Shown here in pieces: positions 37,319-49,400 of a DNA stretch of 64,000 nt. The notes under the pieces are model-generated. The model was given only the letters and a program-made list of their open reading frames with translations. It searched no databases and was not told the origin of the DNA. Made by a program: the position numbers and the translations under genes. How positions within the stretch are numbered: position 1 is the stretch's first letter; each line of letters begins with the position of its first letter. Origin of the DNA: Pleodorina starrii (lineage: Eukaryota; Chlorophyta; Chlorophyceae; Chlamydomonadales; Volvocaceae); assembly GCA_030267565.1 (NCBI GenBank), contig BRXU01000005.1, positions 5,112,001 through 5,176,000 on the forward strand, written 5' to 3'.

Positions 37319-38888
37319 GAATTTACCCGGAAATTGGTCTCAGACCAATTGAAGGGTTAAGCACCAGAGGAGTTGTGATCCCAATATGTGGGCCAGCAGT
37401 ACACATGTGGGCGGTAACGGGGCAGTAACGTCGCATCGTCAGCGGCACCGAAGCACGCTGAGAACAGGAGAAAATGCAGAGAATGGCAAGGGCAGCAGTA
37501 TGTGAGTCGGAAGCAAGGATCGGCGAGACGAAATGGAGTCAAACAAGGTAAAACGCCTTGGGGATGCCAGTGCAGGACACACTGCGCTGTGTGTCTGCGA
37601 GGGCCCGTACAAGCGCATGTGAAAGGCGACGTGCTTCTGAATTGAAGTCGCCCATCGTTTGCTCGAACGGACCACAATAGGAAAGGCGGTGACGCATGCG
37701 TAATGCGCAGGAAGGAGAACCAAGCGCCCGGAGGACGCAAACGTTGCGTAAAAACACATGCAAGAATGGCATAAACAATGGAAGTCATTCGTGCGAGGCA
37801 AAGCACGGGAGCGCGAACAACGGGAAGGAGAAGGCCAAAACCGGGAAGCGGACAATGCAAAAACGAAAGCAGACAATGCAAAGGCAGCGCAAAGGAGTAT
37901 CGACAAATGATATCGAGGGAAGGCAACACGATTTAAAGACCAGATGGCGAGCTGTGACGGTTACACAAACGGTTGACGCAATACGCGGAGAGCTCCGGAC
38001 CGCCACCGCGATTAGAAAAACCAATCCAATATGAATGACGCGTAATGGCAAAGCGACGGCGACGCATGCGGCCAGAGCGGACCACTATATCAAATGCGGT
38101 GACGCATGCGTACTGCTCAGGCAGGAGAACCAAGCGCCCGGAGGACGCAAACGTTGCGTAGAAACACATGCAAGAATGGCATAAACAATGGAAGTCATTT
38201 GTGTGAGGCAAAGCACGGGAGCGCGAACAACGGGAAGGAGAAGGCCGAAACCGGGAAGCGGGCATTGCACAAACGAAAGCGGAGAATGCAAAGGCAGCGC
38301 AAAGGAGTATCAATAAATGATATCAAGGGAAGGCAACACGACGTATAGACCAGATGGCGAGCTGTGACGGTCACGCGAACGGTTGACGCAATACGCGGAG
38401 ACCTCTGGATACGCGGAGACCTCTGGTGACAATACAGCAGGCTGGTGATGAACAGGTAAAGCGACCAAGCACACGTATCCGAAAACTGAACCCTTCATTG
38501 GTCAGCGGCATCTGCGCGAACGGTTGACGCAATACGCGGAGACCTCTGGAAGCGGCGGTGTCGCGTCGTCTATCAATGGGTCGCGGCCATTTGTGCGAGG
38601 CAAAGCAATCCATTTGTGCGAGGCAAAGCTCGGGAGCACGAACAGCGGGAAGGAGAAGGCCGAAACCGGGAAGCGGGCATTGCCAAGACGAACGCGGAGA
38701 CCTCTGGACCGACACCGCGATCAGAAGAACAAATCCAATCTGAATGGCGCTTGGATGCAAAGCGACGGTTACGCATGCGCGAGACGCAGGACCTAGGAGG
38801 CCGAAACCGGAGCATACATACGCTGCGCAGGTTTACACGCGTCCGAAGGCTGCTTGCAGGGCAACGAAAACGACACGGGAAACGGTGC

Positions 38889-39135
38889 CTAGTGCGGGCC
38901 GTCCCTTCGTACGGGTGGCCCCTTCGTGCGGGTCGCCTTCTACTGCGGGTTGCCCCCTACTGCGGGTCGCTCTTCAGTGAGAGTCGCTCCTTCATGCGGG
39001 TGGCCCCTTCGTGCGGGTGGCCCCTTCGTGCGGGTGGCCCTTTCGTGCGTGTCGCCCCTCATTGCGGGACGCCTCTGGGTGCGGGTCGCCCCTTCGTGCG
39101 GGTCGCTCCTTGGAGCGGGTCGCCCCTTCGTGTGC
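38889..39135. repeat. 17-bp minisatellite
   Basis: About 14 diverged copies of CGCCCCTTCGTGCGGGT. Because 17 is not a multiple of three, the repeat cycles through all frames, which produces misleading repetitive open frames. Confidence 0.85.
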
Positions 39136-39225
39136 AGCCATGTGTTCTTGCGTCCACATTCACACACGTTTGCATGCGTGTGGATGGGAGTCGCCCCTTC
39201 ATTCGCGCACAGCAGCGTGCGTGCG

Positions 39226-39745
39226 AGTGACACGCTTGGGCTTACGGTCCAGCGTAAACTTTCCTTGTGCATGCGGTGCCCCAGTGCCATGGCCGCCACC
39301 CCCGCCGGGGACCGTGGTGGGACCGGGGGAGACCGGGGGGGACCGTGGTGAGACCGCCGGGGACCGGGGTTTTGGGCTTGTGGACCCTCTATCTACCAGT
39401 TGTTCCCCGCTGTGATTGCCCCTGTCGGGCTACGTGAAGCATGGGAATGCTTGGGTGTTGTTCACCGTTGAGCACGTCATGGGCAAAACGACGTGTGTAA
39501 CGTGAAGGCCTTTGGGGCCCACAGGGGGAGGGTGGGGCATGGCCTCCGTGCTTTGCTAGTGCCCTGCTTTCCCCCTATCTACATGTCCGATGGAACCTGC
39601 AATCCGCAATTCCAAGCCGACCTGTTACTGCTGCGTATCGCCGGCTGCGGCACACTGACTGTCGTCCGTCTTCCTATCAGTATACGCTTTCCACAACTCA
39701 ACGGCGCAACCAAATTTCCGGGATCGCCGCAGGCCCTTCTTGTAA
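39226..39745. repeat. Dispersed repeat segments shared with 42.1-42.9 kb
   Basis: 39229-39590 recurs at about 42148-42480, and about 39588-39740 recurs at 42727-42880. At the second site a 250-bp stretch separates the two parts. The first segment begins with the last roughly 30 bp of the SINE family. This looks like transposed or recombined repeat debris with no recognised gene. Confidence 0.7.
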
Positions 39746-40491
39746 TATAGTGGTCCGCTCTGGCCGCATGCGTAACCGTCGATTTGTCATTACACATCAT
39801 TCATATTGAATTTGTTTTTTTAATCGCGGTGGCGGTCCGGAGCTCTCCCCGTATTGCGTCAACCGCCGTTTGCGTAACCGTCACAGCTCGTCATCTGGTC
39901 TTTAATCCGTGTTGCCTTCCCTCGCTATTATTTGTCGATACTCCTTTGCGCTGCCTTTGCATTGTCCGCTTTTGTCTTTGCATTGTCCGCTTCCCGGTTT
40001 CGGCCTTCTCCTTCCCGTTGTTCGCGCTCCCGTGCTTTGTCTCGCACAAATGACTTCCATTGTTGATGCCATTCTTGCATGTGTTTTTACGCAACGTTTG
40101 CGTCGTCCGGGCGCTTGATTCTCCTTCCTGCGCATTACGCATGCGTCACCGCCTTTCCTATTGTGGTCCGTTCGAGCAAACAATGGACGACTTCAATTCA
40201 GAAGCACGTCGCCTTTGACATGCGCTTGTATGGGCCCTCGCAGACACACAGCGCAGTGTGTCCTGCACTGGCGTCCTCAAGGCGCTTTCCCTCTCGCCCA
40301 TCCTTGCTTCCGACTCACATACTGCCGCCCTTGCCACTCTCTGCATTTTCTCCTGTTCTCGGCGTGCGTCGGTGCCGCTGACGATGCGACGTTACTGCCC
40401 CGTTACCGCCCACATGTGTACTGCTGGCCCACATATTGGGATCACAACTCCTCTGGTGCTTAACCCTTCATTGGTCTGAGACCAATTCCGG

Positions 40492-41773
40492 CGCGAAGTA
40501 GTATCAACAAATTTTAGCGAGGGCGTGCAACACGCCATAAAGACCAGATGGCGAGCTGTGACAGTTGCGCGAACGGTTGACGCAATACGCGGAGACCTCT
40601 GGACCGACACCGCGATCAGAAGAACAAATCCAATCTGAATGGCGCTTGGATGCAAAGCGACGGTTACGCATGCGCGAGGCGCAGGGCCTAGGAGGCCGAA
40701 ACCGGAGCTTACATACGCTGCGCAGGTTCACACGCGTCCAAAGGCTTTTTGCAGGGCAACGAAACGACGCAGTAAACGGTGCGTGAACCTGGCGTTTACA
40801 CGCGAGGGTGAGAGAGAGAGAGAGAGATTGTTACAGTTGTACGGTATGGTCCCATTCTCCTCTGGGCACCATCCGCACCACAGAACCTTCCAGACGATCC
40901 TCATTGGACAACTGGGATAGCTCTGCCTTCTAGGGCGGACCTCATCCATTCACCCAATCTACCACCGAGACAGAGGGTTCAGCGATCGCCACCACTCAAA
41001 CGTGTGAATCCTGGCCAATCAACTCGGCCACCAACTCCACTCATAGCAGCTAGCCATAATCTCACACCCAGCGGTAGCCGGGGGTCTCCACAGGGTGAGG
41101 AGCAGGTAAAGCGACCAAGCACACGCATCCGAACAAGAGCTGTCCGTCGATGGAAGCCCCAAGCAAATTGTCGCCGGTATGAGCGGCTTCCCGAACGCTA
41201 TACGTGGTTGCCACTGTCATTATAGGTGTTCTCCTTCGTTTCGCTGTCACAGCCCTGAACGCCCGGAAGCAGCAGCATCGACAGCGATCGGCGCAACAGC
41301 ATCAGCAGCGGCCGCGACCGGCCGCGGGCGCGTCTCGCATAGGGACGGAATGCACGCGGATCGTAGGTGTCATTTCTTCCTTGACACAGCAATCAGCAGC
41401 GTTTCTGGCCGGGGGAATCCCCATGGAAGTACCTGGCGGACGGCCATCTTCGGCGCGTCCTCGGCCATCGAGCAGGCTGTGCACAGTGCCCGGGAGCGGG
41501 CCGCAGCCCGGTTGTTGGGGGCAAGAAATGCGAGCGAGATGCAGGCCGAACAGAGCCAGGATGTGCTGGAGCGGGCTGCGTGTGCATGATGCTCAGGAGC
41601 GCGCCGCAGCCCGGTTGCGCTGACGAGGGTACGGTAGGCTAGGGTAGGGTAGTAGGGTAGGGTTCGCAAGGAAGACAACACCTTGGGCGTGCAGGTCGTC
41701 CTCTTCGTCGTGTCTACGGCGGAGCTGCAAAACTGCCGTGCGGACCGTCAGCCCCGCGGAACTGGGTTGTGAA
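40492..41773. other. Repeat debris without a supported gene
   Basis: 40560-40735 repeats sequence from about 38690-38830 of the foldback element. A (GA)n run lies at about 40809-40827. 41634-41663 is rich in TAGGG but is not a regular telomere array. Open frames at 41.2-41.6 kb are Ala/Arg-rich and unrecognised. Confidence 0.5.
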
Positions 41774-42178
41774 TCCTATGAAGTGCCTAAGAGTTAGGAC
41801 ACTGAATCTATGACCGGAAGGTCACGAGTTCGATCGCGGCCTTCGCAGAGGGCTGGGTGACCGATGGGGGCCCTGGTGTAGGACCAACAGTTGGCGATAA
41901 CGATCGCATGGCTCTTTAGCCGTGTCCCTGTCCCCTGCACTGGTAGAACTCCTCACGGTTGAAGGTTCAACAAGGATGTGTCTGGCATGTCTGGGAAGAA
42001 TGCGTGCGGGTTCCAAGGTGTGATAGGAGTGGGACGCACGGGGCCCAGACACGGAGGGGTGGGCTAAGCAACCCATCTTAGTCAGAAATACGGTCGCCGT
42101 GGTTGTGGGCTGTACCCGCCGAAGAGGCATCAGTCTGCTCCCTTAACACACGCTTGGGCTTACGGTCCAGCGTCAACT
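41774..42178 (+). mobile_element. tRNA-derived SINE, second copy
   Basis: Same family as the 15-kb minus-strand copy: a tRNA-like head at about 41780-41845 with GCCTAAGAGTTAGGACAC and GAGTTCGATCGC, then the same body up to CTTACGGTCCAGCGT. It is more diverged than the 15-kb copy, and target duplications were not clear because repeat debris adjoins it. Confidence 0.75.
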
Positions 42179-42480
42179 TACCTTGTGCATGCGGTGCCCC
42201 AGTGCCATGACCGCCACCCCCGCCGGGTGGGGACCGTGGTGGGACCCGGGCGGGGGGACTGGGGGGGACCGTGGTGAGACCGCCGGGGACCGGGGTTTTG
42301 GGCTTGTGGACCCTCTGTCTACCAGTTTTTCCCCGCTGTGATTGCCCCTGTCGGGCGACGTGAAGCATGGGAATGCTTGGGTGTTCTCCACCGTTGAGCA
42401 CAACGTGGGCAAAACGACGTGTGTAACGTGAAGGCCTTTGGGGCCCACAGGGGTGGGGCATGGCCTCCGTGCTTTGCTAG

Positions 42481-43479
42481 TGGGTTAGGATGGCCACATT
42501 CGATCAACATGTCATCATGCCTGGGCACGCACACCCATGTAAGCCGCAGCATTCACGTCCGGACTGGTTTCAACCTAGGCATTTACAGGTTCACGTGAGA
42601 GGTCCAGCCACTTCGTTCACGCGACCACGTGGCCCGAAGGTGCTGCATTAGCTGTACATGTAGTATGATGATCAGGGATGATCGTTTTGATAATAGCGTG
42701 GGATCGAGGTCCTTCGTAACTCTCGGGATGGAACCTGCAATCCGCAATTCCAAGCCGACCTGTTACTGCTGCGTACCGCCGGCTGCGGCACACTGACTGT
42801 CGCCCATCTTCCGATCAACACATGCTTTCCACAACTCAACGGCGCAACCAAATTCCGGGATCGCCGCAGGCCCTTCTTGTTTGATAAATGCGCAAGTTGC
42901 GTTTACATGGACGGTTGATGATACTTTATGTGTGCCTCTTGCAGGACAGGGCCTGACGCCAAATGGACCAAATCGACCTTTCCACTCGCCTTCCAGTTAG
43001 GCTCGGTTAGGCGAGCTTGCAATTACGTAATCGATGTCTTGTATGACCAGGCACCAAGGGGTTGATTTAAGATACACAATTCAACAAATTTGTAAAAATA
43101 TTACGCCGGGAAGGGGCCCGCAGCCCGCTCCGACCGAATGACGATTTGACGTACGGACGCCAAGGAAAGCCAAGGATAACGAAATGAAAGTTTATTGAGA
43201 CCGTTACCGATAATCTTAATGAAAAGGCTTGCCGCTATCCTCGCATATATGCTTGTCTAGCACACTGACATAAGCACAGTCTTGCGCGTTTCAGCACCAC
43301 CCTGAAGCTTACACCATTGTTTAGAGGACCTCGATTTCGTATCATTAAGAAACGGTGTGGATGCTTCCCCTAAAAATGGCCGCAGCCCTGTTCAACGACA
43401 TATGATATAAGCGGGGGGCCAACGTAGCAAAGTCAAAAGACATTGCTAGTATGATCAACTGTAAACCTAGGTTGTAACA
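42481..43479. other. Upstream spacer of the endoglucanase gene
   Basis: This contains the repeat segment at 42727-42880 and about 600 bp of less repetitive, relatively AT-richer sequence before the GH9 start codon. The promoter is expected here but no specific element was identified. Confidence 0.45.
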
Positions 43480-46400
43480 ATGTCACACGCTTACGGTCAA
43501 TCCATGGTGTCGCTCCTGGCGCTTTGCCTCATGAGCATCTCCGTCGCAAGCGCGTCCTCGCTTCAGCACAATTACAGCCACATTCTGGGGCTCTCTTACA
43601 GGTAATTTTAGGGACCCTTTCGTAGCGCCCCCGCTTTGACCGCATCCCGTCCTCGACCCGCGGGCCGTCAGGATGCGGATGCCTGCACTTCCGGCCGAAC
43701 GAGCCGCGCGTTCCCGAGCCTTTTGTGACATATGTCGTTGACCTGGTTAAACACCTTTGCCAGGTTCTACGAGGCGCAAATGTCGGGGGAGGTGCCGGCC
43801 TGGTCGCGCGCCTCACAAGCCCAGGGCGGCTGGCGCAACCGGAGTCACACCCGCGACGGACTAGGCCCGGGCGGCATCGGCGTGTCGTTGTCCGGCGGCT
43901 GGTACGACGCAGGAGGTACGGCAGCTAGCTGTCTGGCTGGCTAGCTGGCTCCGTAATACACGGCTCTGGCGATGCTACGCGCAGGGACTGCCTGGCTCTT
44001 ACGGTGCAGGGCCTTCGGCAGGGTTTGCGGCCTTGGACCAGAGCTCATCCGCCGCGATCATGCACCGGCATGACGCCGGTCCCTTTCCTAACCCACCTAA
44101 CCCACCCGCCGCTGGCGCCGTCTCTCGGCCCCAGCGGCCTCAAAGTGGATGCCCCACTCCCCTCCCCCTTGCCCGCCTCCCTGGCTAGTTGCTCCAACCA
44201 GTACCATGACCGCATTCCACACCCAATTCCCCGCTCCTCCCCAACCCCCCACCACCCCAACCCCCCACCACCGCCAACGCCGCCGCTTCAGACCACCTGA
44301 AAATTAGCCTTCCGCTGGGGGTCACGGTTTCCATTCTGGCGTACGGCATGCTGACGTGGGAGCAGTCGTACCGTAAGGCCGGTCAGTGGGACATTGCCGT
44401 ACGAAACCTGGACTGGGCGGCGTCGTACCTCATCAAATGCCACATCAACGCCAGCGACGACAGTGCCAAAAACACCTTTGTGGCGCAGGTGGGAAGCGGT
44501 TGGGGGTTGGGGTGTAAGGGCAGGGGGGACAGGGGTGAAAGGGTTCTGATCAGCGCTGGGTTGGACATGCCTATGTATGTGTGTATGCGAGTTGCCTTCC
44601 AACATCGCCGACTGCGCACTCTCCCACACAACCCCCCAGCGCCGCTCTATGCTACCCTGCCCCCGAGCCTTGTCGCGACATCCCGTCTCCTGCTTTGCAC
44701 TGCTGAGAAAGCTTTCAACGCCGCCGACTGCACCGTTGGCTGTGTGCGAGGCATGCACCCCCTGGGGCCTCTCCCCACCTCGCTGCTGCTGCTGCTGCTT
44801 GCTGCTGCTGCCGCTGGTAGTTGCTCTAGCTGTTACAGCGGAGCCACCGCCGCTGCCGCCGTGGTTTGGCGGTGCGGTTGTTCTTCTGACGCTGTGACCC
44901 GCGGGTCGGTCCCGCAGGTGGGCGACGGTCACACCGACCACGACCTGTTCTGGGGCCGTCCGGAGCAGCAGCCGGAGGGCGGCGCGGAGGGGGCTGCCGG
45001 TTGGCGGCCCGTGTACTTGCTGACAGCGGAGGGGGCGAGGGGAGGGGACATCGTGGCGGAGGTGAGGACACGGAGGTCTCCAGGAGGGATGAGGATGGGT
45101 GGGTGGCTGGCTGGCTGGCTGGCTGGGTGGTGGGAAAAAACGATACCGTGGGAACGGCCCCACGGGGGACGTGGGTGGGTGGGTGGGTGGGTGAGTGTAA
45201 GGGGGGCCGCTGTGGGGCGAGGAGCCGCTCTTGGTGGCAGACTAGGCTGCAATATCCATCCATCAGTCAATCCATCCATTTATATCTATCTAACCACCTA
45301 GTTATGTAACCACTTACCTGACATCCTGACCTCCTGGCCGGTGTCAGGGAGTGATATGCTCCTTTATATATCGGGATCGGGGGGGTTGTGTGGGTCCGGG
45401 TCGGTCTCGGGGGGCGCGGCAGTGTAATGGGATTGAGAGAGGACCAACCGCGACACACCCTTGTAACCACGCGCGATGTCTGATGTATTGGGTGAGAAAC
45501 CATGCAGCCGCCGCCGAGAATTGATCCACCACCGCCACACCTCTCTCGAAAAAGAGGAACAACAGTTACAGGAAAAGCTGCGGTTGCAGGAGGACGCGCG
45601 TAAGGAAGCGCGAAGGCTGGTGTTCCCCTAACCCCCCTCCTCCTGCGTGTGTGTGTCCACAGGCCGTGGCAGCGATGGTGGGTTCAGCGCTGGTGCTGCG
45701 CCGCCCGGGGGCACACTCCAACATCACCAAATCGGAGGAGCTGCTGACGAGGGGCCGCCAGCTGTTTGAATTCGCCAAGCTGCTGCCGGGAGTGTGAGCA
45801 GGGAGCGAGATGACGTGACGTGGCGGGGTGTGACGGTGACGGGGCGGGGTGCGAATGGGATGGGCGGGGTGCGAATGGGATGGGATGGGATGGGCCATGA
45901 GCACGGGATGGGATGTGTGTCGCGATGTGATGGGTTGTGCTGTGATGGGATGTGATGGAATGTGGCGGATCCCGGCAGCGTTTGGGGCCACATGGTTGCG
46001 AGCGAGCATTGTCCAGCACGATGTGACTCTGGCGGCCACCCCACCCCACCCCACCACCCACCACCACCACCCACCACCACCACCACCACCACCACCACCT
46101 CGTAGCGAGTGCTGTGAGACCTACTGCTCGGTGCATCCTCCGTTCGGTTCCGGTCTGTTCAAGTGTGCATCCTTGTGGCTCCTCCTTGCGCTACCTTCGG
46201 GACATCCCTGTTCCGACCCGTGGGTCACTCGCTCTCCCGACCGACCGACCCGATCCGGTGTCATACCCGCCCGGTCTGCCTCCCCACACCCCAACACCAA
46301 CCTCCGTTCCCTTCCCCCTGCCCCGCACCAACCTCAATCTCCACCACCCCACCGCACCTTCCCGCGCCCCGCATCGTCTTCCCGCGCCCCGCTGCCTCCA

Positions 46401-49400
46401 CCCTTTCCGCCCGCCCTGCCGTCCTTCTCCCCTTCTCCTCGTCCTTGCTCTTGCCCTCGTGCCCCCTCGCCCCGCCCCGCCCCGCCTTCCGTCCCTCCCA
46501 GCCTCGTCTTCCTTCTGCTGTTCTCCTTCCCTTTGCCGTTCTCCTTGCCATTCTCTTTTCCTTTGCCCTTTCTCCTCTGCCTTACGCCTCCTTGCCGTCG
46601 TACGTTTTGCCCATCCGTATCCCTTTCTTCTCTGCCCCGCCGCCCCTTCCTGCCCTCTTTTGCGCCGCGTCGCCGCCCCAGCTCCTTCGTGGGTTTATGT
46701 GTGTATTGCCTTGCTTGCCTGCCTGCTCGCTCCTTCCTTCGCTGCCATTGCCGTTGCCCATTGCCGTTACTCACGCCCTTTTTCCTTCGAAATCTTCCCG
46801 CTTCGCTTCCTCCATTGAGCGCAGGTGAGTCTACAATATGTCGGGTTGTTCTGTCCGGGCGTTCGTGCCGTTCTTGTGCTGTCGCGTGTAATCGTCCGTC
46901 TGGGTTGGTCTGGCGGCGACGCGGTCGCAGCGTATTTTCAGCTCGGTAAGGTTACAGGTATGTTCGGTAAGTATTACTGGGTTCTGGGTCCGTTCGCTAA
47001 CGCCGTCTCCGTCTCCGCTGCGGTATCACTTCTTACACCCCACCGGGACTCGGGACTCGCCGCCTCAACAAAACACGTTTTGTACGGCAATACACACGTC
47101 TTGTACACACCCCACACGTCGGGTACACACCACCACCGCAGGTGGTCGCCGCCGGCGGGCTACCAGGCGCTGTACGGCAGCAACCGCTGGCAGGACGACC
47201 TGACCTGGGCCGCCGCCTGGCTGTGCTGCGCCGCCGTCGACACGGGGGCAGGCGGCGGAGCCGGAAGCGCCGCCGGCGCCGCCGCCTGCGCCGAGGCGGC
47301 GTCGTTGTGGGTCGACGCCGCCGCCGGCGCCGCCGGCGGCGGCGGCGGCGGCGGCGGGGATGGCGAGTACTACCGAGACGCGATTGCGTGGGCGGCGATG
47401 TTTCCGCTGGCTTCCCTGTTGCTGCGTGATGCTGGCGCGGGCGGGGCGGCGATGGTGGGTCGTTACGAGCAGCACATCGGCTATGTGCTGGACCGGTGAG
47501 TGGGAGGGGGGAGGGGGAATAGGGAGGGGGAGGGGGAGGGGGGTGGCTGAAGAGTGACGATTGAGGGGGGGGCAGTAGAGGTGTTCCACCCTTTCATTCC
47601 CGCGGTCCACTCGCCCTCATCCCCCCACGCACTCTCCCAATCCCCCCTATGCTGTTTTGCAAGCTTACCTCGCTGTTCTTTTGCAGATGAGACGGATTTC
47701 TTCTGTTACGTTACCGTTCACGGGCTCCGGCCTATACGTGGATAATCCCCCCGTGTTGCGCAGTTGGATGGCCACTCCATCTCGCTGCAACGGCACCTCG
47801 CCCGAGTTCCAGGTCTGCTACACAGCGGGGGGACTGGCCTGGTACACGGACGGGGGCAGCGCCCGGTGTGCGGGTAGGTGGGGGGTGGGGCGGCCGGAGG
47901 GGGGGCGGGCGGATGGGGGGGGATGGGAGGGATTGCAGCAACTCCTAGCTACCTAGCTAGGGGGCATGGGGCGGGGTGGGGTTTGTGGGAGTACCGTAGA
48001 GGCCAATGGCAATAGCGGAGCGGAGACCAGACGGAACCAGAGCGACCCGGGCCTGGCCCTGGCCCTGGGGGTGGGGTGGGTTCTGGGGTGGGGGTGGGGG
48101 TGAGCGGTCTGAAGAGAGACGGAGCAGAGGTGGTGGTGGTGGTGGTGGGGGGGGGAAGTGGCCCGGGGAGGGGGCGGCGGGGTTGGGGGTGGGGGTGGGG
48201 GTGGGGGGGCCAGAGGCGGACAAGCGGGCGGATGGACGGTGGGGCGCAGGGCAGGGCAGGGCAGAGGTCGCTAAGGGGGGCCCCGACGTGTTATCCCTCC
48301 CCCCCTCCCAGCTCACCCCAGCTCACCCCAGCAGTATTGGACCTCACCCGCTTTGTCGCCTTCCGATCCCCCTCCCTCGACCCCCTTCCTCCCCACCCCC
48401 GCCCCCCCCCATCATTTTCTACCCCCTCCCCACCCCACCCCCACCCCCGCACAGCCAACGTGGCACTGGCCGCTCTGCTGTCCTCCCGCTCCGAAACCCG
48501 CGGCAGCCCCGCGGCCTCCTCCCTGCTTCAGTCCCGCCGTTGCTGGGCCCGGAGGCAGGCGGGGTATCTGCTGGGGGAGAACAACCGCAACCAGAGCTAC
48601 GTGGTGGGGTACACGTGAGTCGATGTGGAAGAGGGGGGGAGGGAGGAAGGGGGGGGCCAGAAAAGGGGTGACAAGGGCAACGATACCGCAGCGAAGGGAC
48701 GGGGGAGGGGGGGCAAATGGGGAAGGGAGGAGGGGAGGCGAAGGCGGGGGGTGGGGAGGGGGGGCGAAGGGGCATGAAGACAGGTGTCCAAGGGAGGAAC
48801 GGTGGAGGGTCACGAGGGAAGGGGGGGAAGGGGAGGAAGGGGGGAGGTGAAACGAACTCAGCGCAGGGCAGGGCAGGGCAGCGCCCGGAGGAACGGAGGG
48901 TGACGTTGGCGAGAAGGGACCCGCTCGGCAGTACTCACATGTTTGTTGTCCTGCTGCCCCTGTCCTGTCCTCCCTCACCCCTCCCTCCCCCTACCTCCCA
49001 GACTAGTCCGCGATAACGCTCATCCGCCCTCTCTCACCCCCTCCCCCCCCCCCACACACACAGCCCGCACCATCCTCCTGAACTCTCCCGCCCCCCCGTC
49101 CATCCTCCCCCCCCACCCCCCTTCTCCCCCCCCCCAGACCCACCCCCTACCACACCTCCCCCACCCGCCCCGTCCACAAGAGCTCCTCCTGTGACCCCAA
49201 CTTCAACCTCACGTGCGACTGGGCGGCGCTGGTGAGTGGGGGGCGGGAGGGGGGGAGGGGGGGGGGAGGGGGCGGGATCGGGAGGGGTCGGGGATCGGGA
49301 GGGGTCGGGTTTGGGGATCAGGCGGGGTCTCGCTGCCCGGTGCAGCCCCTCAACCCTCTGCGGGGCGGCGTCCCTCAGTTCTAGGAGTTGAGTGGAGGGG

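Larger units (their letters stand above)
37328..40491. mobile_element. Foldback element with about 750-bp inverted arms
   Basis: The left arm (about 37328-38090) and the right arm (about 39745-40491) are reverse complements with modest divergence. Each ends in the palindrome ATTGGTCT-AGACCAAT. The 1.65-kb centre holds a direct duplication of part of the left arm (about 37690-37925 recurs at 38094-38345), a 17-bp minisatellite, and fragments shared with 40.5-42.9 kb. No transposase was recognised and no target duplication was clear. It interrupts the exon array at 37.3 kb. A long-TIR DNA transposon or foldback class is the best fit. Confidence 0.7.

Noticed and set aside
27202..37428. Repeated plus-strand open frames of 67, 71 and 143 residues in the tandem array
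   Set aside because: They lie over the array only because the unit is GC-rich; they are mutually overlapping, have no start context or splice logic, and the minus strand has phase-consistent exons that join a conserved domain.
38616..39415. Repetitive frames such as 204, 141 and 134 residues
   Set aside because: They are produced by the 17-bp minisatellite, which is open in all frames.
41179..41623. Ala/Arg-rich overlapping frames with a helical segment
   Set aside because: Open on both strands in several frames, no clear splice sites or domain; kept out as unsupported.
41634..41663. TAGGG-rich run as an interstitial telomere
   Set aside because: The unit is irregular and is not the TTTAGGG or TTTTAGGG of green algae; it is too short to support the call.
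45849..46949. 366-residue Pro/Ser-rich frame in GH9 intron 5
   Set aside because: It translates a giant polypyrimidine tract; all three frames and the complementary strand are open and low-complexity, and the GH9 exons on both sides join in phase across it.
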